Source: Spirochaetota bacterium (GTDB lineage: Bacteria; Spirochaetota; UBA4802; UB4802). From it: a stretch of 41,110 bases of DNA. The stretch covers positions 1 through 41,110 of the forward strand of contig JBFLZD010000034.1 of NCBI GenBank assembly GCA_040756435.1, in the 5' to 3' direction. The position numbers and the translations under genes are program-made. Below, piece after piece: positions 34,151-41,110 of the stretch. The stretch's first letter is position 1. Each line of letters starts with the position of its first letter. The notes below the pieces were generated by a model. That model worked only from the letters and a program-made list of their open reading frames with translations, had not been told where the DNA came from and made no database searches.

Positions 34151-35689
34151 TCACCAGCGCAATGCCACCTCCACAAATCCACTGTACACTGTGCCACTAT
34201 ACGAATAATCTGGGTATAATGCATCTATTTCAGCCTGACTGACATCATCATTAGTTGGATTCCCATCAAAATTTTCATAAATTTGTTCAATTGCAATCCT
34301 ATCCTTCTTTACCTGACGTTCCTGTAGCATTTGCATCTGCCCAGCTATAGTTATGACAATTGGAGCAACCATTGGCCCTGTTTTGGGGATGGTAAAGCTT
34401 AATCCCGCCGAACCAATATGAGTATTAGCATCCATGAAATTGAATAATGACGAGTCGTTCACTGCTTCATCAGGAACATAAGAAGGTCTGTATGAATATC
34501 CTAAATTCATAGTGAGCCATTGCATCTTAGGAGTAAGACATCCAAAGTTATAGCTTACACCAACTTTTGGCACAATGATATCCTGAAACTTGGGTATTTC
34601 TACCCCTTTATTTGCCCAGTATGCTTCTTTTGATTTAGAAACTTTACACTTTGACCACATCTGATATTCTACATCTACTGATAGTGTAAGACCCGATAGT
34701 GGTTTTATTGGCAAAAATGTATATGCAATACCACCAGAAATAATTTGTGGTGTATAGTAATCAAATATACTTAATGCCATTTCCAATGTTACACCTGCAG
34801 TATACAGTTCGGCACTGGTTGCAAATGGATCAACCTCCATATACACTTCACCTCTGTATGCAACGCCTAAATCAAGTCCCCTTAAAGCATTAATCTTTTT
34901 CCCAGGTGATATATATAATCCTGCAACAGGTGCTATTTTTGGAGTTAACTCCATCTGTACTTCAGAGTTTGGCGTCTGCTCATTTGGCCCAAGTTCAACC
35001 TGTGTTAAATTAACTGCACCTCTTCCGCCTGTCCACACGTTGGCACCAACTCCAATGCCAAAAACATCATCCATAAATCCAAATCCCAACCCTGCCAGTA
35101 TAACTGCACGCTCAGCTTCTTTGCCGTACCTAACAAAGTCATGAGTCCGCAAATCTATATCATATACTTTAACCAGCGATCCATCCTGCATCAATCCCAA
35201 TCCAAGGCCAAATCTGCTTGATGATATGAACGAAGGCATCTTTACAAAATGATTCAAATCAAGCACCAGTCCTAATGTAACCGTTCCAAAGTTAAGCTCC
35301 TTATCGGCAACAATATCAGTGCGCGGGATATCAATTTTCATCTGCGGCTGCGTGTACATATAATTGATTGCCAGCTGATCTTTATAGGGGAAAATATCAT
35401 ACGGTGATATCGTTGTTTCGGTAACTGTTGTTTCCTGCTTTCCGCCTTTTTGTAAGGTCATTTCCTTTTTTTCCTGTACAGGTTCTAGTATATATCCCCT
35501 TGTTCTGCCAAGTCCTGCAATATTGTAATAAACGCTTGACCAGTCATTAACCACTGCAGTCATAGCATTTCCGCGTGAAATTCCAATGGCACTAAATCCA
35601 TACGTATCGGCAAAGTTTGCAAACGCAATCGTTTGCACAGTAACTATCGCCACAAAAATTAACAAAACTTTGCTCATTAATCTATACAT
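34151..35689 (-). CDS. FadL/OMPP1-like outer-membrane protein
   Basis: 512 residues from ATG 35689 (GGAGG box). A signal peptide ends at about AFA-NF (24). The mature N-terminus (DTYGFSAIGISRGNAMTAVVNDWSSVYYNIAGLG) matches the FadL-family hatch pattern. Beta-barrel strands follow, ending in an aromatic C-terminus (FVEVALRW). FadL proteins move hydrophobic molecules across the outer membrane. It lies 148 bases downstream of the giant lipoprotein gene on the same strand, so the two probably form a unit, ended by the terminator at 34056. A dispersed word lies in the signal-peptide region (35642-35650). Confidence 0.85.
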   Translation of the reverse strand: MYRLMSKVLLIFVAIVTVQTIAFANFADTYGFSAIGISRGNAMTAVVNDWSSVYYNIAGLGRTRGYILEPVQEKKEMTLQKGGKQETTVTETTISPYDIFPYKDQLAINYMYTQPQMKIDIPRTDIVADKELNFGTVTLGLVLDLNHFVKMPSFISSSRFGLGLGLMQDGSLVKVYDIDLRTHDFVRYGKEAERAVILAGLGFGFMDDVFGIGVGANVWTGGRGAVNLTQVELGPNEQTPNSEVQMELTPKIAPVAGLYISPGKKINALRGLDLGVAYRGEVYMEVDPFATSAELYTAGVTLEMALSIFDYYTPQIISGGIAYTFLPIKPLSGLTLSVDVEYQMWSKCKVSKSKEAYWANKGVEIPKFQDIIVPKVGVSYNFGCLTPKMQWLTMNLGYSYRPSYVPDEAVNDSSLFNFMDANTHIGSAGLSFTIPKTGPMVAPIVITIAGQMQMLQERQVKKDRIAIEQIYENFDGNPTNDDVSQAEIDALYPDYSYSGTVYSGFVEVALRW

Positions 35690-35802
35690 TATAACCTCCA
35701 TACTATTTTTTATACTTCAATTGGTGTATATGATATTATCCCGCACCCTTCACTTTTTTTATCTTGTTCGATAGTTCCCGTCATCATTCTACTGTACTAT
35801 AT

Positions 35803-35837
35803 GCAGCCTCACGCTAAAACGTAAGGCTGCACTTTTT
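35803..35837. terminator. Hairpin between the giant lipoprotein and FadL-like genes
   Basis: GCAGCCTCACG/CGTAAGGCTGC (35803-35813 with 35820-35830, one mismatch), followed on the + strand by ACTTTTTTT. It lies directly after the lipoprotein stop. Because the T-run is on the wrong side for the minus-strand gene, it could be a weak or attenuating terminator rather than a strong one. Confidence 0.4.
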
Positions 35838-38800
35838 TTACTTTGTTAATACCTGACCAAGCCCTGAATATGGATCAAACTCATCGCTATACAGATATTC
35901 AGATGGCGATGAAATTACAGGCTTTGAATAATCCTCAAATGTTGTTGCTTTATAGTACCTACCTGCCTCCACATCATTCATCATGCTGGCTAATGCAACA
36001 AGGAGCTCACCTAAATCATCCCACAGGCGTGAATCAGGATTTGCTATTAAATCAGTTCCCAGGAATGCATACAGCTCTTCAAGCACCTGCTGCGATGGAT
36101 AACGTGATGACAGGTTAGTCATAAAGTATTCCATAAACCCATCATCCACCAGCATGTTGTTAGCAACTGTTAGGAGATTGGCATAATGGCCTGAAAATCC
36201 ATTTAAAATAGTAGGTAAATTGGTTGTCAGAATATCATTCAACTCATTGGGAACTACCCACTGGCTACCGTCATAGTAATACAATACAGCTCCTAACGTA
36301 TGACGCAATCCTTTAAGCTGTGAATCGGTTGCCGTAAAGCTTGTAAGCGATTTATCCAGCACAGTAATGAGGTCTTCAGTAATATTATATTGCCCGGTTG
36401 TTGTTCCATGAGAGCTCATAAGCTCTGCTATGCCATTCATAAGCTTGTAGTAGTTATTCCAGTTGCGGTCAGGATTGCTATCATCCCTTCCATCAACAAA
36501 TACCGCAAGCCCCTTTTCATTGTTTTCAGGTATATTATCAGTATCTGAGAAGCCAATGAGTTCATCAAGGGCGGTGTTAAAATTTACTATACCATGATTT
36601 TCATCAGATGTACTTAATGTACCATCATTGTTAGTAAACATCCATGATGGATAACTTATACTTTCAATATAATACCCACTTTGCAATTCTTTACTCTTTG
36701 CTGCCTTAATTGTTGTTACAACCTGTTCCAAACCATAGAATATCTTTTGTTTTGCTCCCCAGTCACCATAACTGGTGCTGTCTTCATTTTGATATGCATA
36801 TACACCATCATTCCTGCCTGTCTTTTGCAAAAATGCCAATAGCTTACTTACCATGCGGGTATTTGCCAATGCAGGGATAAGACCATCTGCTGAACCTGTT
36901 GTATTTTCAGTTAATATATTTGCCACAGTACGTAAGCTTTGCGTGGGTTTAAAATCTACTGCACTATCAGTAGGCTTTGGAGTAAAGTATGCATATATCC
37001 CTCTCCCATGCGGATCATTCATCTGTGGCACAAACCATCCCTTTGATGCCCCAGTATAGGGAGTTTTGTAATAACGCACTACAGGGCTTGTCAGCGATGA
37101 TATAAGATCACCTAAATACTTTAATGGGTATTTATGATTACCAGCAAAATTGTACCAGTAACCACTTGCACTGGGTTCGTAGTATGATTTTCCGTGTAAT
37201 ACACCCGCGAGTGCTGCTACAATGGGAAGCAATTTATTGCGGTTTTGCCACACGGATGAGGATTCATTGCCTATATCCGATGAATTGGAGGCAACGTAGT
37301 CTTGCTGTAAAAATGCCATTCGGGCCATGGTAACTATATTGTCACCAATAACATTTGGAAGTACATTACCTTGGCCTAAAATTGTATCCCAAATAGTGTC
37401 AACACCAACATAATCACCATCAGTATTGCCAAGTAAATTTTTCCATGAACTATCCTCTTTAACAATAACCCACAACCGTCCATCACCAGGCAAAAATGAA
37501 TCCCCATAATTAACACCATTTGGTTGTGTGCGTACAATATCCAGACCCTGATTTCCTTTAAACACCCATGTACCCACACTCCCAGTTTTCTTTGCCGTTG
37601 CCATTCCAACCAGACCATTACCTTCAATAATAACAAAGACAGGTGCATCTATATATAAATCAATACCACACGTTAAAGCTGCTACAGCATGTATATATAC
37701 ATAAGATGTCATAGGCATTATAAACACAAATTTCTTTTCTAAAACCAGCCATTGGAAATTGCGATACATTGCTTCTTCCTGGCTGGCACATGCACGAGCG
37801 CCATCCCCTTCAGCAATCTTTTCAAAAAATCGTATTGCCCCAGAGTTGCTGGTAAATGCATCCAGATCATCGCTATATTGATTTCTTCCTGTGGTACCTT
37901 TTAATGAATGCATTTTATATTTTGCAAGTGAGTCAGTTGCATCAGTTACCACACTTGCTGGGGAGTAATATCCTGTCCAACCAGTTGGAGCATGGTTACT
38001 ATCGTCATGATAATTTATATTTGTTGAACGGACAAGATAATGATCAGTATCCCAGTATGGCTTATAGCGATTGTCGCGCAATTTAAAAGTTCCTTTATCT
38101 GTGACCAGCGTTTGACCACTTGGATCATCCGCATCGTTCCCGCCATCAGATGGATAGAAATATTCCCAGGTTGCAGGATCACCGCTTGGCTTATGAACAA
38201 ATGCATAAATTCTTCCATCAGGTCTGTAATATACATAATATGTTTTACTGCCACTCACAACCGTGGAAGCATTTGGATCAGCATAATAATATGGTCCTTC
38301 GCCCTCCCAACAAGCCCGAGCTATCCAGCCCATAGTCCATCGTCCAGTGTTTAATTCGCCAAGACCATTACCCACATATGGGTAATACGTTCGATAGTCA
38401 TTATTAGCATGACCAACTGTAGTGTCATTGCTGGTTGGCGTTATGCCGGTCCTACCACCATTGGGTATACCTGCATCTCCAGCACATGCACCACTTAATA
38501 GCGCAAGCACTGGGAAATCTGAACCTAAATAAAATTTATAATTATCAGCCTGAGCTGAAGTAAAAGCATTTTTTGCACGGAATAAATAATCACCCTGCCC
38601 CCTGCTAGACAAACTTGTACTTGTCACAAGCCCACCTGTCTTCCCACTCCAAGTATTACCAGTTACCCTGCAATCAAGTGCTAAATTATAGGCACCCAAA
38701 TACCACATGGTAAATCCCTGGCTTGCACTCCGCGCTTCTTTTAATCCACCAACAGTAGGATACAAGCTGTCATTAACTGTCATAATACCACCCGTTGGCA

Positions 38801-40133
38801 AGCCATGCAGCCGTGCCGTTAAACCACCACTTCCGCTTGTATAATTATTCAGATAATTATTTTGATATGGTTCGTTGCTGTCATAGTAAGGTGATGCTGT
38901 CACCTTCCTTGTTAAAAAACCAAATTCATTGGCGAGCTTAAGGGTATACAAAAGATGCTCCAGATATGATACCTTGTAGGTTTCGCTGCTTCGCATCTTT
39001 CCCTCACCATTGTATATAACCATACGTAATAATGAAGGTTCAAGCTCATAATTATCAAAATCTATTCCACAATTAAGTTTTAAATTATACAGGGACTCTG
39101 ATAAGCATTCTATTATTGAACGCCCTTGTGCATCTTTTATTGGCGTATCTGCGTTATTCTCTTTCCCGCGTATAAAAAGTGTCATAAGAGCTGGCCACAT
39201 GCTCCTCAAGCCATTGCGCAGTTCGGTGTTTACATAATAACCCGTAGCTACACCTGTTGTATCTGAATAATAATTTGTTTGAGTAGAACCATTGCCATAA
39301 TACTGACCACCCACTGTGGCATAATCCTCGGCATTTATCATAAGCTCTTTTAAAATGTCTGCAAATGAGTTGCTGCCTGCACTTGCCGTCAAAAGATTTC
39401 CAGTTTCACGGATGACATCATACAGCGCTTCACGTGCTTCAGGGTCACCGGTTGCTATATCATTAATTCCTGAAAGCAGGGCATCCATACCATTGACAGC
39501 ATTGCCCAGCCGATTGTTGTTGTCATCATAAAAGGTGTTTGCCCGCACTAACAATTTCCCAAGGCCTTCCTGCAATTGTGGAAATACTGTTTTTAAATTT
39601 TGCCCATCGCTGTCCTGTAAAAATGCAATCAAATCAGCCATTACGGTTTCTATTTCACTTCCATGGGCATACTGTATGTAGCCTATTATTTTGCGTAACA
39701 TATTTAATATTTCATTGCTGGTACCAGGGCTTGTTGCACTTAAATCGTCTAAAAAGCTATACAAATCTGTTGCATAGCTATCATAACTGTCATTAGGCCA
39801 GTCATAGTCGTCCTGTTGCAGTATTCTTCCAATGATAGAACGAAGTGCACCAATGGTATCAACAAGAGGATCAACAACTGAAGGATCAGCCACAACAGGC
39901 AACACATCTTTAACAGCATCCACATCCGCATTAATTGAATCAGCTAAAAGAATATTAAATGTATGCTGATCAATCCCGGAAAATGCATCATACAGCGCTG
40001 GATAATCATCTAAAAGGTCAAAAAGGCGGTATGGTGGCTCAGGGTCATTGCGCTGAAACCAGAACTTACCCTGAGAACACGAAGTTATGAACATTACAAT
40101 GAATATGAATAGAAATGATTTCAACACTTTCAT
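35838..40133 (-). CDS. Giant lipoprotein, 1431 residues
   Basis: Starts at ATG 40133, with a strong AGGAGGGG box; the frame is open further to 40409 but that part lies in promoter DNA. Residues 1-19 are a lipoprotein signal ending in ITSC, so Cys19 is the lipid anchor. The mature part has an acidic N-terminal helical section (about 30-450, DDLxxYPALYDAF, DLLxxL repeats), a middle Gly/Asn/Thr/Tyr-rich section of mostly beta character (about 500-1050), and a helical C-terminal section (about 1230-1431). I recognise no domain. It may be a surface adhesin, structural or carbohydrate-binding protein. It is followed by the FadL-like gene. Confidence 0.9.
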   Translation of the reverse strand: MKVLKSFLFIFIVMFITSCSQGKFWFQRNDPEPPYRLFDLLDDYPALYDAFSGIDQHTFNILLADSINADVDAVKDVLPVVADPSVVDPLVDTIGALRSIIGRILQQDDYDWPNDSYDSYATDLYSFLDDLSATSPGTSNEILNMLRKIIGYIQYAHGSEIETVMADLIAFLQDSDGQNLKTVFPQLQEGLGKLLVRANTFYDDNNNRLGNAVNGMDALLSGINDIATGDPEAREALYDVIRETGNLLTASAGSNSFADILKELMINAEDYATVGGQYYGNGSTQTNYYSDTTGVATGYYVNTELRNGLRSMWPALMTLFIRGKENNADTPIKDAQGRSIIECLSESLYNLKLNCGIDFDNYELEPSLLRMVIYNGEGKMRSSETYKVSYLEHLLYTLKLANEFGFLTRKVTASPYYDSNEPYQNNYLNNYTSGSGGLTARLHGLPTGGIMTVNDSLYPTVGGLKEARSASQGFTMWYLGAYNLALDCRVTGNTWSGKTGGLVTSTSLSSRGQGDYLFRAKNAFTSAQADNYKFYLGSDFPVLALLSGACAGDAGIPNGGRTGITPTSNDTTVGHANNDYRTYYPYVGNGLGELNTGRWTMGWIARACWEGEGPYYYADPNASTVVSGSKTYYVYYRPDGRIYAFVHKPSGDPATWEYFYPSDGGNDADDPSGQTLVTDKGTFKLRDNRYKPYWDTDHYLVRSTNINYHDDSNHAPTGWTGYYSPASVVTDATDSLAKYKMHSLKGTTGRNQYSDDLDAFTSNSGAIRFFEKIAEGDGARACASQEEAMYRNFQWLVLEKKFVFIMPMTSYVYIHAVAALTCGIDLYIDAPVFVIIEGNGLVGMATAKKTGSVGTWVFKGNQGLDIVRTQPNGVNYGDSFLPGDGRLWVIVKEDSSWKNLLGNTDGDYVGVDTIWDTILGQGNVLPNVIGDNIVTMARMAFLQQDYVASNSSDIGNESSSVWQNRNKLLPIVAALAGVLHGKSYYEPSASGYWYNFAGNHKYPLKYLGDLISSLTSPVVRYYKTPYTGASKGWFVPQMNDPHGRGIYAYFTPKPTDSAVDFKPTQSLRTVANILTENTTGSADGLIPALANTRMVSKLLAFLQKTGRNDGVYAYQNEDSTSYGDWGAKQKIFYGLEQVVTTIKAAKSKELQSGYYIESISYPSWMFTNNDGTLSTSDENHGIVNFNTALDELIGFSDTDNIPENNEKGLAVFVDGRDDSNPDRNWNNYYKLMNGIAELMSSHGTTTGQYNITEDLITVLDKSLTSFTATDSQLKGLRHTLGAVLYYYDGSQWVVPNELNDILTTNLPTILNGFSGHYANLLTVANNMLVDDGFMEYFMTNLSSRYPSQQVLEELYAFLGTDLIANPDSRLWDDLGELLVALASMMNDVEAGRYYKATTFEDYSKPVISSPSEYLYSDEFDPYSGLGQVLTK

Positions 40134-40411
40134 ACACCCCTCCTGGATTACATGAAATATTTTTTTTGTTTTTAATAATGAATACATTGTCGATTGGATT
40201 ATATGTATTACTATAAAAATGGTACTGACATGTCGGTCTATTATATCAACATGCTTCCGACGATTAAGTACCATATTCCCCACAAAAAAACGTTTTATTA
40301 AACACTCACCATCTGTTTTGGGTGCTAAAATTTGACATGATGTTTTCATAACAAACCCTTTCAAACTGGCGTACCAGTATTTACCGTCTGGATGTACTAA
40401 TTCATGCATAT

Positions 40412-40441
40412 ATATTAATACCGACTGGTAAGTATTGTCAA
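40412..40441 (-). promoter_or_regulatory. Promoter with operator-like repeat for the giant lipoprotein
   Basis: On the minus strand TTGACA (40436-40441) and TAATAT (40412-40417) are 18 bases apart, a near-consensus sigma-70 promoter. Its spacer contains TACC-N4-GGTA (40419-40430), an inverted repeat resembling TetR-family operators. Transcription would start near 40405 and leave a ~270-base leader to ATG 40133; the leader has further GACCGACATGTCAG-like sequence near 40230 and a short reading frame from ATG 40349 with a GAAAGGG box. Confidence 0.55.
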
Positions 40442-41110
40442 CTATTAATCAAATATTTTACAAAAAAATTTTAATTTTGTTAACATATTATATTGTTGAC
40501 GATTTATTGTAATATATACATAATATTAAAAATAGATTTATATCTAATATTTTTTGTTAACTACACTATCAACATAAAAATCATAATATGCTTTATATTG
40601 TATTGAAGTGCAATTGCAGTTGTTACCAATTTATTTTTTTAATTTCAAAAGAATTATTGCTTTAGTAAATAAATTTACTATAACAAAGCTGCTATACATA
40701 CTTTATAGTATTACCAATTGTGTTATAAATAGAGGAAGCACAAGTGTTGCCGATAGTTGCTTTATGAAAATCACCCTTTGTCTTTTTACTCTAAAAGGCA
40801 CCGCATTCTATAAAACAAATTTTGTTCTTTACACATTTTTTCGTTCTACAAAAAAGCATGCAATGAAAATTGCCTTTTATTCTTGACCTATGAGTTATTC
40901 CTACCATAACTCTGTTTTTTCTAATATCTTTTATATATATTCAATAGCATGAATTATAACTACGGGCTGTGTTAAAAACAAACTTTAAAGCGGCCTTTTT
41001 TTATTTTATGTACTGGACATAATGTGCAATGTCACTATTCATCACATCTTCAATCTGATAATACGTAAATGTAAAATTAACCATAGGGGAATAACAACAT
41101 AATAAATATG
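40442..41110. other. AT-rich non-coding end of the window
   Basis: No supported gene. A short open frame (about 40608-40886, + strand) has no ribosome-binding site and a composition typical of AT-rich DNA. A CCGATAGTT near-match to the dispersed word is at about 40751. Many A/T runs; no repeat family found. Confidence 0.6.

Larger units (their letters stand above)
1619..35650. repeat. Dispersed word GCGATAGTW, 21 exact copies
   Basis: Exact GCGATAGTT or GCGATAGTA on either strand begins at: minus strand 1619, 2763, 5748, 7419, 7688, 21670, 21820, 26404, 30029, 32297, 35642; plus strand 2106, 4334, 14114, 17842, 23712, 23940, 24021, 28363, 29208, 32802. It is often followed by AC or CC and preceded by G or A (extended form about GGCGATAGTTACC). 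Near-matches are at 5298, 17236, 19734, 24303, 35768, 38001 and 40751. About a third lie in intergenic DNA, although most of the window is coding. Confidence 0.85.

Noticed and set aside
35803-35837. Strong terminator for the lipoprotein gene
   Set aside because: The T-run is on the opposite strand, so I list it only as a weak or uncertain hairpin.
40134-40409. 92-codon extension of the giant lipoprotein
   Set aside because: It overlaps the promoter, and the lipoprotein signal at 40133 must be N-terminal.
40608-40886. 92-codon open frame on + strand
   Set aside because: No ribosome-binding site, composition like background, and no recognisable domain.

Overview
The window looks like chromosomal DNA of an AT-rich (roughly 38% GC, by eye) Gram-negative anaerobe. 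The evidence is an Rnf complex, a FadL-type outer-membrane protein, many Sec signal peptides and lipoproteins, ThyX in place of ThyA, and an ATP-dependent CoA-dehydratase activator. Two SpoIIE-type phosphatases, a STAS protein, an ECF sigma/anti-sigma pair and a stand-alone HAMP protein are a mixture seen in Spirochaetota, but nothing here proves the phylum.

Layout. 1-4329: rnfC(partial)-D-G-E-A, the membrane complex coupling ferredoxin:NAD+ oxidoreduction to ion transport; a 170-bp palindromic repeat cluster sits between rnfD and rnfG. 4344-6855: thyX, overlapped tail-to-tail by a CoA-transferase/GNAT fusion. 7.3-13.1 kb: accessory stretch of unrecognised small, mostly exported proteins, a truncated DUF3592-like paralogue, a MITE-like element and gene debris. 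13.8-20.3 kb: STAS protein, ispF, tyrS, ECF sigma factor with zinc-finger anti-sigma, HAMP protein and a membrane GAF-SpoIIE phosphatase. 20.3-28 kb: sugar epimerase, second MITE-like copy, purF, tRNA-Trp, a stand-alone MetH-reactivation-domain protein, alr, a WecG/TagA-type glycosyltransferase, a zinc ribbon and a second GAF-SpoIIE protein. 28.2-33 kb: a perfect GC-rich palindrome, a YacP-type NYN protein, a BadF/HgdC-type activator, a probable lipoprotein, an exported esterase, radC and a helical protein. 33.0-34.0 kb: dense non-coding repeat block with inverted boundary boxes and a frameshifted pseudogene. 34.1-40.4 kb: a giant 1431-residue lipoprotein followed by a FadL-like OMP, with a strong promoter overlapped by an operator-like inverted repeat.

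The most unusual signal is a short dispersed sequence, GCGATAGTW (W = A/T, often followed by AC or CC), found 21 times in 41 kb on both strands, where chance predicts fewer than one. It occurs in genes and between them and behaves like a genome-wide word (uptake-sequence-like, HIP1-like, or a chromosome-organising or regulatory site). Several enzymes (the CoA-transferase, the glycosyltransferase and both SpoIIE proteins) appear to have lost or changed canonical catalytic residues, judged by hand alignment. Starts were moved from the longest reading frame wherever a ribosome-binding site supports a later one.
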